In this document: piece by piece, positions 41,383 through 49,221 of the stretch | Layout of the letters: each line of letters opens with the position of its first letter | Numbering within the stretch: the first letter of the stretch is position 1 | Assembly: GCF_900177295.1 (NCBI RefSeq) | Contig: NZ_FWZX01000030.1 | Span: 1-64,000 of the forward strand | DNA: 64,000 nt | Direction of reading: 5' to 3' | Source of the DNA: Tistlia consotensis USBA 355 | Lineage (GTDB): Bacteria > Pseudomonadota > Alphaproteobacteria > Kiloniellales > DSM-21159 | The notes under the pieces: model-generated | Seen by the model: the letters and a program-made list of their open reading frames with translations, nothing else | Told to the model about the DNA's origin: nothing | Database searches by the model: none | Made by a program: the position numbers and the translations under genes

Positions 41383-42458
41383 ACGCGGCGGGGCGCGATC
41401 GCGCCGACGGCGGGCGACGGTCCCGTCGGGCCCGGCTGCGCGGCTGGATCGTCAATCTGCTCCTGGTGGTCCTGTCGATCGCCATCACCTGCCTGGCCTG
41501 CGAAGGCATCGCCCGCCTGGCGATAGCGCCGCGCAGTTCGGGCATCGGCCTCGGCATCCTCGACGCGCGCTTCCATGCGCGGCATCCCGTTCGCGGCGCA
41601 GAGCCGGTCTCGGCGGGGGGCCCGGGCGACCGGCCGCGCATCCTCTTCCTCGGCGACAGCTTCACCGAAGGCCAGGGCGTCGATCCGGCGCAGACCTTCC
41701 CGGCGCGCGTGGCCGCCGCCCTGGGCGATGGCTACGCGGTCGAGACCTCCGCCAGGTCGGGGGCGGATACCCGGGACGAGCGCGCCCTCCTGGCATCGGT
41801 CCTCCTGCGCTCCCGTTCGCCGACGGCGCTGGTCGTCCATCAGTATTTCGGCAACGACATCGCCTACCTGAGCAGCGGGCCCCAGGTCCCGCGTCCGGGA
41901 TGGCTCGGCCGGCAGCTGCTCGCGCTGTCCGAGGTCTCCTACCTCGCCGACTATCTCTATCAGCCGATCTTCCTCAGGTCGTTCGGCCCCGCCTACGTGA
42001 AAGGCCTGTTCCGCGCTTATCGCGACGACCGGCGGCTCGCGACCCATCTGCGAGACCTCGACCAGCTCTGGACCACCGCGCGCGGCGCCGGCTCGGCCGT
42101 GCTCTTCGTGGTCTTTCCCTTCCTCAACAGCCACGTCCTGGAAGGGGTCCCGCTGTTCGAGCTGTCGAGGCAGGCCTACATCGCGCCGCTGGCCGACCAC
42201 TTTCTCGCGACCTGCCGGCCGGGCGACGGGCTGCTCGACGTGGCGGCGCTGATCGGCGCCCAGCCGGATGCCGCCGAGATGAGCCGCTGGACCGCCAACG
42301 CCGTCGACCCGCACCCCTCGGCGGCCCTGCACGCGCTGGTCGCACAACAGATCGTCGCCTTCGTGACCGGCCGGCCGGATCGGGTCGTGGCCTGCCCGCG
42401 ACAGGCTCCGGTCAGGCTCCGGCGGTCGCCGCCTGCTTCAGACCGCGGCGCTTCTTGA
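41379..42458 (+). CDS. Membrane-anchored SGNH-hydrolase-like protein (second of two)
   Basis: 359 residues, start overlapping the previous stop (ATGA). A basic N-terminus (to residue 22) is followed by a membrane helix (IVNLLLVVLSIAITCLACEGIA) and a periplasmic SGNH domain with full motifs: FLGDSFTEGQGVDPAQTFP (block I), SARSGADTRDE (block II), HQYFGNDIAYL (block III, GND) and VDPHPSAALHALVAQQI (block V, DPxxxxLH-type). It thus looks catalytically complete, unlike its upstream neighbour. The last 47 bases overlap the convergent radical SAM gene. Confidence 0.78.
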   Translation: MNAAGRDRADGGRRSRRARLRGWIVNLLLVVLSIAITCLACEGIARLAIAPRSSGIGLGILDARFHARHPVRGAEPVSAGGPGDRPRILFLGDSFTEGQGVDPAQTFPARVAAALGDGYAVETSARSGADTRDERALLASVLLRSRSPTALVVHQYFGNDIAYLSSGPQVPRPGWLGRQLLALSEVSYLADYLYQPIFLRSFGPAYVKGLFRAYRDDRRLATHLRDLDQLWTTARGAGSAVLFVVFPFLNSHVLEGVPLFELSRQAYIAPLADHFLATCRPGDGLLDVAALIGAQPDAAEMSRWTANAVDPHPSAALHALVAQQIVAFVTGRPDRVVACPRQAPVRLRRSPPASDRGAS

Positions 42459-43950
42459 TCATGCGCACCAGGGCAGCGGACAGCTTGGTCTTGCCCTCCG
42501 AGCGGAGGATCTCCAGCAGCAGGTCCCAGGCGCGCACCGGACGGCGTCCGAAGCTGACCAGGTAGAACAGCGCGATGCCGGTCAGGCACAGGAACTGCAG
42601 CTGCCGGTCGCTGAAGTTCCGCGCGACCGACCTGATCTGGCTGAAGTTGTAGGAGGCGAGCCCGAAGAAGAACTGGTCGTTGATGGTGATCTTCCCCTCG
42701 TCGAGCAGACGCTGGAACAGCGCGGAGCCGGGATAGGGCGTGAAGGGGAAGAAGCCGACGTCGTGGGCGCCCCGCCAGGCGGCACGCGCCGCCATCTTGT
42801 AGCTGGCCAGGATGTCGCTCAGGCTGTCGTCCGGGAAGCCGCACACGAAGTTCATCTTCACGCCGAGCCCGGAGTCGACGGAGAAGCCGATCGAGCGCAG
42901 CATCGCCTCGCGGTCGACCTTCTTCTTGATGTCGGTCAGGACCTGGGTCGAGCCGCTCTCGGCCGCGTAGGTGACGTAGGTGCATCCGGCCTGCTTCATC
43001 AGGCGCGTGACCTCCTCGTCGATCATCTCGGAGCGGGTCGTGATGAGCTGCCAGGTGACCCCGAGCCTGCGCTCGATCATCATGTTGCAGAACTCGATGA
43101 TCCAGGAGCGCTTGACGATCGTCGTCAGGTCGAAGAAGTCGACATTGGTGATGTTGTAGGTGCGGGCGTTGTGCTCGATCTCGGCGACCACGTCCTCGGC
43201 CGGCCGGGCCCGCCAGAGCTTGCCCCACATCACCGGGTTCGAGCAGAAGGTGCACTCGTAGGGACAGCCCCGGCTGGCGATGATCGGCATGGTCCGGCCG
43301 TATTCGAGGCCGGCGGTGACGTTGTTCAGGTAGTTCTCGACCGGCAGCATGTCCCAGGCCGGCCAGGGCAGGCTCACGAGCTCGCGCTCGCGCGCCCGGG
43401 GCGGGGCGACCCGGTACTCGCCGTCGCGCAGGAAGGCGACGCCGGTGACGGTCTCCGGATCGCCGCCCCGCTCCAGCGTGTGCAGCAGCTCCGCCGTCGT
43501 GTGCTCGCCCTCGCCGAGCACCACGAAGTCGAGTTCCGGCGTGTCGCGCAGGCAGTATTCGGGCATCGCGGTCGCATGCTCTCCGCCGATGATCAGGACC
43601 GCATCGGGGAAGCGCCGGCGCACCGCCTGGATCAGGCGCCGGGAGATGACCCAGCCGACCGAGAACATGCAGGAGACGCCGATGACGTCCACGTCGGCGG
43701 GAATCCGCGCCACGGTCTCCTCGTCCGGGATGCCGCGCTGCACGCCATCGGGCAGGTCGGGCAGCGGGCTGAAGGCGTCGATGTCCTCGCCGACCGCGTC
43801 GACGAAGGAGACCTCGAAGCCCTCCTGGCGCAGATGCGCCGCCAGATAGGCGATGCCGAGCGGCAGGATGATCTCGATGCCGATGGCACCGGCGGTCGTG
43901 ACGAGACCGGGACGAATCAAGCAGATCTTCAAGGGGTCATCCTCCGTCAT
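42412..43950 (-). CDS. Radical SAM enzyme with B12-type N-terminal domain (first)
   Basis: 512 residues from ATG 43950; TTG at about 43932, which follows GGAGG, could be the true start (KICLIRPGL is the family beginning). The N-terminal Rossmann domain (to about 165) has GVSCMF, LIIGGEHAT and VVLGEGEHT, like cobalamin-binding domains, but lacks the DxHxxG motif. The radical SAM cluster Cys are C229, C233, C236 (CPYECTFC); AESGS and MNFVCGFPDDS follow. The last 100 residues are a helical tail with a hydrophobic stretch. Such enzymes methylate or rearrange lipids, sugars or polyketides. It overlaps the acyltransferase gene by 14 bases. Confidence 0.86.
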   Translation of the reverse strand: MTEDDPLKICLIRPGLVTTAGAIGIEIILPLGIAYLAAHLRQEGFEVSFVDAVGEDIDAFSPLPDLPDGVQRGIPDEETVARIPADVDVIGVSCMFSVGWVISRRLIQAVRRRFPDAVLIIGGEHATAMPEYCLRDTPELDFVVLGEGEHTTAELLHTLERGGDPETVTGVAFLRDGEYRVAPPRARERELVSLPWPAWDMLPVENYLNNVTAGLEYGRTMPIIASRGCPYECTFCSNPVMWGKLWRARPAEDVVAEIEHNARTYNITNVDFFDLTTIVKRSWIIEFCNMMIERRLGVTWQLITTRSEMIDEEVTRLMKQAGCTYVTYAAESGSTQVLTDIKKKVDREAMLRSIGFSVDSGLGVKMNFVCGFPDDSLSDILASYKMAARAAWRGAHDVGFFPFTPYPGSALFQRLLDEGKITINDQFFFGLASYNFSQIRSVARNFSDRQLQFLCLTGIALFYLVSFGRRPVRAWDLLLEILRSEGKTKLSAALVRMIKKRRGLKQAATAGA

Positions 43951-44560
43951 TGCGCGATCGTGCCCGCGCATCTTCCAGCACATCCATATCCCGGCAGTCC
44001 CCGCCGTGCCCGGCCAGATAGGACTGCTCCAGGTCGAGCAGGTCCCGGTGCCTGGCCTTCAGCCGCCGTGCCGGCACGCCGAAGTAGATCGACCAGGGCA
44101 GGGTCGTCTTGGTGACCAGAGACATCGCGTAGACCGCCGTGCCTTCGGAGAGCGTCACGCCGGGAACCACGACGCTGTTCGCGCCGACGATGCAGTGTCG
44201 GGCGAGGTGCACCGGCTTGCAGGTTTCCCGCCGGAACGCCAGCGGCACGGTCGAATTGCTCAGGAACCGGCCGCTGTAGTCCTCCGACTGCGCGAAGACC
44301 TGGCAGCCGTAGGCGAGCGTCGAGAAATCGTCGATGACGACGCCGGTCCGGCCGCCGGCGACGTTGCAGTACACGGTCAGCAGGACGTTGCGGCCGAGGG
44401 TCACCCGCCCCGAGACGACGCAGAAGTCGTCGATCCGCGTGTTGTCGCCGATCTCGATGAGGTGCGGATCGTAGAGCACGGCGCGGCTGCTGATCCGGAC
44501 GTTGTGTCCGAGCTTCGCGAGCCCCAGGGCGGCCAGCGCCTCCGGTTCCAGATAGGCCAT
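43937..44560 (-). CDS. Left-handed beta-helix (hexapeptide) acyltransferase
   Basis: 207 residues from ATG 44560; the open frame upstream is not protein-like. Hexapeptide repeats run through most of the protein: HNVRISSRAVLYDPHLIEIGDNTRIDDFC, then VTLGRNVLLTVYCNVAGG and HCIVGANSVVVPGVTLSEGTAVYA, ending VPARRLKAR. It is of the WbbJ/NodL/LacA class, moving acetyl or longer acyl groups from CoA to sugars. The catalytic His of NodL-like enzymes is probably in the FSTLAYGCQVFAQSEDYSGR insertion region, though I cannot pinpoint it. Its gene overlaps the radical SAM gene, suggesting joint action on one sugar. Confidence 0.86.
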   Translation of the reverse strand: MAYLEPEALAALGLAKLGHNVRISSRAVLYDPHLIEIGDNTRIDDFCVVSGRVTLGRNVLLTVYCNVAGGRTGVVIDDFSTLAYGCQVFAQSEDYSGRFLSNSTVPLAFRRETCKPVHLARHCIVGANSVVVPGVTLSEGTAVYAMSLVTKTTLPWSIYFGVPARRLKARHRDLLDLEQSYLAGHGGDCRDMDVLEDARARSRNDGG

Positions 44561-44927
44561 TGTCCCGATGTCGATCCAAACGGTCGCCCCACTTTCCAAG
44601 GCCGAACATTCTGACACGCGGAATCGGAAAATAACAACGACCGCCCGTCTTCCGACGCTCCTGCTCACGCCGGACGGCGAATCGGCGACAGTCGGCCGCA
44701 CCGCGCGATTCGCCGGCATTCCAACGAGACCGGTAGAGGCTGCTTGCCCGGTGTGCGGAAGCCAGCGGTCGCTCCGCCGCACCATCCCCGGCGCGACGAG
44801 CTGTTCCCCCGGTCCATGGCCTCTGCCGGCAGGTCCGCCGCACTCCCTCCTATCAAGCCGCAGCATAGGGCGCTAAGAAGGCGACGCGATCCGCGACACC
44901 GCATCCCATCGGCAAGGACGGCACGGC
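44561..44927. other. Divergent control region, acyltransferase/TPP-enzyme genes
   Basis: 367 bases between divergent genes. On the minus strand TTGTTA (44632-44637) and CAGAAT (44608-44613), 18 bases apart, in the only AT-rich patch, could be the promoter of the acyltransferase gene (4 of 6 matches each). On the plus strand AAGGACGG is a good ribosome site before the E1-alpha ATG, but no strong promoter is visible. Nothing else is recognised. Confidence 0.4.
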
Positions 44928-45875
44928 ATGGCCTCCACCCTGGAGGAAAGACTCTATCGCTCGATGAAGCGGATCCGCCGCTTCGAGGAAGTGACGGCGG
45001 AGATCTACCCCTCCGACAGGATCAAGAGCCCGATCCACCTGGCCATCGGCCAGGAGCAGGCGGCGGTCGCCGTCTGCGACCTGCTCGAGGAAGGCGACTG
45101 GGTCGGCGGGTCCTATCGCAGCCATGCCATGTACCTCGCCAAGGGCGGCTCGATGGCGGAGATCATGGCGGAGATGTACGGCAAGGCGACCGGCTGCTGC
45201 GGCGGCAAGGGCGGCTCGATGCATGTCATCTCCACGGCGGCCGGGGTGATCGGCTCGAGCGCCGTCGTGGCCTCGCAGATCCCCGTGGCAGCGGGCTATG
45301 CGCTGGCGGCCAGGCAGGCGGGGCGCGGACGCGTGGTGGCGGTGTTCCTCGGCGACGGCGCGACCGAGGAAGGCTGCTTCTACGAGACGCTCAACTTCGC
45401 CGCCCTGCGCCGGCTGCCGCTGCTGTTCGTGGTCGAGAACAACGGCCTCGCGATCCACGAGCCGCTGGCCAAGCGACGCGCCGTCCCCGACGGCATCTGC
45501 CGGGTCGCCGAGGCATTGGGCGTGCCGTCGACGCGGATCGCGGACGGCGGGCTCCACGCGATCCGCGACGCCGCCGAGGCCGCCGTCTCGGCCTTGCGCG
45601 CCGGGACCGGGCCGCAGCTGATCGAGGCCCTGGTCCACCGCCGGCGCCAGCACGTCGGGCCGGACGAGGACTACGACCAGGGCTACCGCTCACGCGCCGA
45701 GGCCGAGCCCTGGATCGAGTCCGATCCGCTGCCGCGTCTCGCGGCACGGCTGGCGGCGGAGCCGCGGCGGCGGATCGACGCCGAGATCGAGGCCGAGATC
45801 GCGGCGGCGGTCCGCTTCGCCGAGGACAGCCCGCCACCGGCACCGGAGGGGTTGTTCGCCGATGTCTACGCCTGA
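44928..45875 (+). CDS. TPP-dependent dehydrogenase E1, alpha subunit
   Basis: 315 residues. Pyruvate/acetoin dehydrogenase E1-alpha family. The TPP-binding motif runs from GDG (142-144, GDGATEEGCFYE) to NN (171-172, VVENNGLAI). Other family blocks: HLAIGQEQAAVAV near 37-49, GSYRSHAMYLAKGG near 60, CGGKGGSMHV near 91-100, and RRRQHVGPDEDYDQGYR near 240 in place of the usual HxxxDDP loop. There is no lipoyl-protein E2 or E3 gene in the window. The neighbours are sugar-nucleotide enzymes, so a sugar-directed acyl (two-carbon) transfer is a better guess than carbon catabolism. Confidence 0.88.
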   Translation: MASTLEERLYRSMKRIRRFEEVTAEIYPSDRIKSPIHLAIGQEQAAVAVCDLLEEGDWVGGSYRSHAMYLAKGGSMAEIMAEMYGKATGCCGGKGGSMHVISTAAGVIGSSAVVASQIPVAAGYALAARQAGRGRVVAVFLGDGATEEGCFYETLNFAALRRLPLLFVVENNGLAIHEPLAKRRAVPDGICRVAEALGVPSTRIADGGLHAIRDAAEAAVSALRAGTGPQLIEALVHRRRQHVGPDEDYDQGYRSRAEAEPWIESDPLPRLAARLAAEPRRRIDAEIEAEIAAAVRFAEDSPPPAPEGLFADVYA

Positions 45876-46917
45876 GCCGCGCGTGCTGCGCTACGTCGAG
45901 GCCCTGCGGGAGGCCACCGACCTGGCGATGGCCGCGGATCCGTCGGTCTTCCTGTTCGGCCTCGACGTCGACGATCACCTCGGCATCCAGGGCTCGACCA
46001 AGGGCCTGCAGCAGAAGTACGGGCCGGACAGGGTGTTCACCACGCCGCTCTCCGAGGACGCCATGACCGGCCTCGCGATCGGCGCCGCCATGGCGGGCCT
46101 GCGGCCGATCCACGTGCACATCCGCATGGATTTCCTGCTGCTCTGCATGAACCAGCTGGTCAACATCGCGGCCAAGGCCCGCTACATGTGGGGCGGCCAG
46201 GTCTCGGTGCCGCTGGTCGTGCGCTCGATGATCGGCAAGTCCTGGGGACAGGGCGCCCAGCACAGCCAGGGCCTGCACGCGCTGTTCATGCACGTGCCGG
46301 GACTCAAGGTCGTCGCGCCGGCGAACGCCCACGACGCCAAGGGCTGCCTGCTCGCCGCGATCGCCGACGACAACCCGGTGATCTTCATGGAGCACCGGCT
46401 GCTCTATCCGACGGAGACGCCTGTGCCGGAGGGGGCCTATGCCGTCCCGCCCGGGCGGGCCCGGCTCTGCACGCGCGGCGACGACGTCACGATCGTCGGC
46501 GTGTCGAACATGGTGCAGGAGGCGGTTCGGGCGGCGGCGCTGCTCGCCGAGGCCGGAATCGCGGCCGAGGTCGTCGACCCGGTCTGGCTGCGCCCGCTGG
46601 ATGTTGACACGATCGTCGAATCGGCGAGCCGGACCGGGCGGCTGCTGGTCGTCGACAACGGCTGGACGACGTGCGGCGCCTCGGCCGAGATCGTCGCCGC
46701 CGTCGTCGAGCGCACCTCCGAGACGGCGGGTATCCGGATCCGCCGGCTCGGCTTCGCCGACACGACCTGCCCGACCAGCCCCTGGCTGGAAGCCGACTTC
46801 TACCCGACGCCCCGGCGCATCGCGGAGGCGGCGGCGACCCTCGTGCACCCGGAACGGCCACCGCGGCTGCCCGAGGCGACGCGGTCAGCCTCGATCCAGT
46901 TCAGGGGGCCGTTCTGA
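45862..46917 (+). CDS. TPP-dependent dehydrogenase E1, beta subunit
   Basis: 351 residues, overlapping the alpha gene by 14 bases. Transketolase-type pyrimidine-binding domain: TTPLSEDAMTGLAIGAAMAGLRPI near 53-76, with the Glu that activates TPP, then GQGAQHSQGLHALFMHVPGLKVVAPANAHDAKG and the C-terminal transketolase domain VTIVGVSNMVQEAVRAAALLAEAGI. It would form an alpha2beta2 E1 with the upstream gene. The end RSASIQFRGPF is the usual E1-beta tail position. 179 non-coding bases follow before the ColD-like gene. Confidence 0.88.
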   Translation: MSTPEPRVLRYVEALREATDLAMAADPSVFLFGLDVDDHLGIQGSTKGLQQKYGPDRVFTTPLSEDAMTGLAIGAAMAGLRPIHVHIRMDFLLLCMNQLVNIAAKARYMWGGQVSVPLVVRSMIGKSWGQGAQHSQGLHALFMHVPGLKVVAPANAHDAKGCLLAAIADDNPVIFMEHRLLYPTETPVPEGAYAVPPGRARLCTRGDDVTIVGVSNMVQEAVRAAALLAEAGIAAEVVDPVWLRPLDVDTIVESASRTGRLLVVDNGWTTCGASAEIVAAVVERTSETAGIRIRRLGFADTTCPTSPWLEADFYPTPRRIAEAAATLVHPERPPRLPEATRSASIQFRGPF

Positions 46918-47096
46918 TGCACAGCAGCAGGGGCGGCGGTGAGCGCGGCAGGGCGTCGTCGCAACCGTCGGCGCAATCGACTTGGCGGAAGCGATCGGGA
47001 TCGGTTAGCTCAGGCGAGAGCAAGGTCTCGACGGCAAGCCGGCCGGAGGGTGGCGTCGAATCGCGACCTTTGTCGAGCAGACGAAGGACTGGGGGG

Positions 47097-48269
47097 ATGT
47101 ACTACGAGCTCGCGGCCCAGACCTGGGGCGCGGAAGAGATCGCGGTCGCCAAGCGCGTCATCGAGTCGGGCGCCTACACGATGGGGGCGGAGGTCAAGGC
47201 CTTCGAGGCCGAATTCGCCGCCTACTTCGGGGTCGAGCATGCGATCATGGTCAACTCCGGCTCCTCGGCCAACCTGGTCTCGGTCGGCGCGCTCTGCCAC
47301 CGCCGCGAGCGGCCGCTGCAGCGCGGCGACGAGGTCATCGTCCCGGCGATCTCCTGGGCCACGACCTACCATCCGCTGCAGCAGCACGGCCTCCGCCTGC
47401 GCTTCCTCGACGTCGCCCTGGACACGCTCAATCTCGACGTCGAACGGCTCGAGGAGGCGCTGACGCCGCGCACCCGGGCCATCGTCGCGGTCTCGATCCT
47501 CGGCAACCCGGCCGGGCTCGACCGGATCCGCGCCTTCGCCGACGCACACGGCCTGGCCCTGCTCGAGGACAACTGCGAGTCGATGGACGCCGAGCTGAAC
47601 GGCCGCAAGTGCGGCACCTTCGGCGACCTCAACACCTTCAGCTTCTTCTTCTCGCACCACATCTCGACGATGGAGGGCGGGATGATCCTGACCGACGATC
47701 TGGAGCTCGCCCACCTCTGCCGCTCGCTGCGCGCCCACGGCTGGACCCGGGACCTGCCGCCCGACTCGCCGGTCTACCGCCGCGGCAGCGACGACCACTT
47801 CGAGGCCTACCGCTTCATCCTGCCCGGCTACAACGTCCGGCCGCTCGAGATCGAGGCGGCGGTCGGCCGGGTCCAGCTCCGGAAGCTGCCGGCGATGACC
47901 GAGCTGCGCCGGCGCAACCTGGCGCTGTTCCAGCAGCTCTTCGCCGGCGACGAGCGCTTCATCATCCAGCGCGAGCACGGCCGCAGCTCGGCCTTCTCCT
48001 TCACCATCATCCTGAACCCGGCGCGCGGCCCGGACAGAAGCAGGGTCTTCGCGGCCCTCAAGCAGGCGGACATCGGCTTCCGGATCATCACCGGCGGCAA
48101 CTTCCTGCGCCACGACGTCATCCGCCTCTACGACCACGAGGTCGTCGGCGGCGCCACGCCGAACGCCGACCTCGCCCACGATTTCGGCTTCTTCGTCGGC
48201 AACCATCCCCGGGACCTCGAGCCGCAGATCCGGCGCCTGCGCGAGGTCCTGGACCGGGCCTGCGGTTAG
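47097..48269 (+). CDS. ColD-like PLP-dependent nucleotide-sugar 3-dehydratase
   Basis: 390 residues from ATG 47097, with GAAGGAC upstream. DegT fold, but the catalytic Lys is replaced by His: FFFSHHISTMEGGM has His at 187 and 188, the exact position of His 188 in E. coli ColD. The PLP-ring Asp is D158 (LLEDNCES). Enzymes with this His (ColD, and the CDP-sugar dehydratase RfbH/E1 group) remove the 3-hydroxyl of a 4-keto-6-deoxy sugar via pyridoxamine phosphate. No RfbH-type iron-sulfur Cys cluster is apparent, which favours ColD over RfbH. The substrate is probably GDP-4-keto-6-deoxymannose; a GDP-fucose-synthase-like gene lies nearby. Confidence 0.85.
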   Translation: MYYELAAQTWGAEEIAVAKRVIESGAYTMGAEVKAFEAEFAAYFGVEHAIMVNSGSSANLVSVGALCHRRERPLQRGDEVIVPAISWATTYHPLQQHGLRLRFLDVALDTLNLDVERLEEALTPRTRAIVAVSILGNPAGLDRIRAFADAHGLALLEDNCESMDAELNGRKCGTFGDLNTFSFFFSHHISTMEGGMILTDDLELAHLCRSLRAHGWTRDLPPDSPVYRRGSDDHFEAYRFILPGYNVRPLEIEAAVGRVQLRKLPAMTELRRRNLALFQQLFAGDERFIIQREHGRSSAFSFTIILNPARGPDRSRVFAALKQADIGFRIITGGNFLRHDVIRLYDHEVVGGATPNADLAHDFGFFVGNHPRDLEPQIRRLREVLDRACG

Positions 48270-48278
48270 AGAGCACCC

Positions 48279-49217
48279 ATGAACCACTCCATCCTGGTCA
48301 CCGGCGGCGCGGGCTACCTCGGCTCGATCCTGGTGCCCGAGCTGCTCGCGGCCGGCCACCGGGTGACGGTGCTGGACAACTTCCTGTTCAGGCAGAACAG
48401 CCTCGCCCACTGCTGCGCCGACCCGAACTTCGAGCTGGTGCGCGGCGACTGCCGCGACGAGAGCCTGATCGGCAGGCTGCTCGAGGACGCCGACGTCGTC
48501 ATCCCGCTGGCCGCCCTGGTCGGCGCACCGCTCTGCAAGCTCGACCCGGTCGGCGCGACGAGCACCAACCTCGACGCGCAGCTCATGCTGCTGCGCCGGC
48601 TCTCGCCGGACCAGCGCGTGCTGATGCCGATCACCAACTCGGGCTACGGCATCGGCGAGAAGGACAGGTTCTGCACCGAGGAGACGCCGCTGCGGCCGGT
48701 CTCGCTCTACGGCATCCACAAGGTCGAGGTCGAGAAGGCGCTGCTCGATCGCGGCAACGCGATCAGCTTCCGCCTCGCCACCGTGTTCGGCATGTCACCG
48801 CGCATGCGCCTCGACCTGCTGGTCAACGACTTCGTCTACCGCGCCTGCACCGACCGCTCCATCGTGCTGTTCGAGAGCGGTTTCAAGCGCAACTACATCC
48901 ACATCCGCGACGTCGCGATGACTTTCCTTTTCGGCCTCGAAAACTTCGACAGGATGAAGGACCAGCCCTATAACGTCGGCCTGTCCGACGCGAACCTGTC
49001 CAAGCGCGAACTCTGCACGGTCATTGCCAGACACGTTCCCGAGCTCGTCGTCTTCGAGGCGCCGATCGGCGAAGACCCCGACAAGCGGGACTACATCGTG
49101 TCCAACGAGAAGCTCGAGCGCACCGGCTGGCGTCCGCGCCACGACCTGGACCGCGGCATCGTCGAGCTGCTCAAGGGCTACCGGATGATCCGCAACTCGG
49201 TCTATGGCAACGTCTAG
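48279..49217 (+). CDS. NAD-dependent sugar epimerase/dehydratase (SDR)
   Basis: 312 residues. Extended short-chain dehydrogenase: nucleotide loop LVTGGAGYLGSILVPELL at residues 6-23, the acidic LDN after strand 2 (prefers NAD), VIPLAALVGAPLCKLDP, ITNSGYGIGEK as the Ser/Tyr region and YGIHKVEVEKALL with the YxxxK catalytic pair. It resembles sugar-nucleotide 4-epimerases or 4-reductases of O-antigen clusters. It starts 9 bases after the ColD-like gene, and may epimerise or reduce that enzyme's product. Confidence 0.85.
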   Translation: MNHSILVTGGAGYLGSILVPELLAAGHRVTVLDNFLFRQNSLAHCCADPNFELVRGDCRDESLIGRLLEDADVVIPLAALVGAPLCKLDPVGATSTNLDAQLMLLRRLSPDQRVLMPITNSGYGIGEKDRFCTEETPLRPVSLYGIHKVEVEKALLDRGNAISFRLATVFGMSPRMRLDLLVNDFVYRACTDRSIVLFESGFKRNYIHIRDVAMTFLFGLENFDRMKDQPYNVGLSDANLSKRELCTVIARHVPELVVFEAPIGEDPDKRDYIVSNEKLERTGWRPRHDLDRGIVELLKGYRMIRNSVYGNV

Positions 49218-49221
49218 GCCG

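Noticed and set aside
44928..46917. Calling the E1 pair a pyruvate or acetoin dehydrogenase for central metabolism
   Set aside because: No dihydrolipoyl acyltransferase or dihydrolipoyl dehydrogenase gene follows, and the flanking genes are nucleotide-sugar enzymes; only the general E1 family is assigned.
47097..48269. Calling the DegT-fold protein a sugar aminotransferase
   Set aside because: The Schiff-base Lys is replaced by His in SHHISTMEGG, as in ColD-type dehydratases, so it cannot act as an ordinary aminotransferase.
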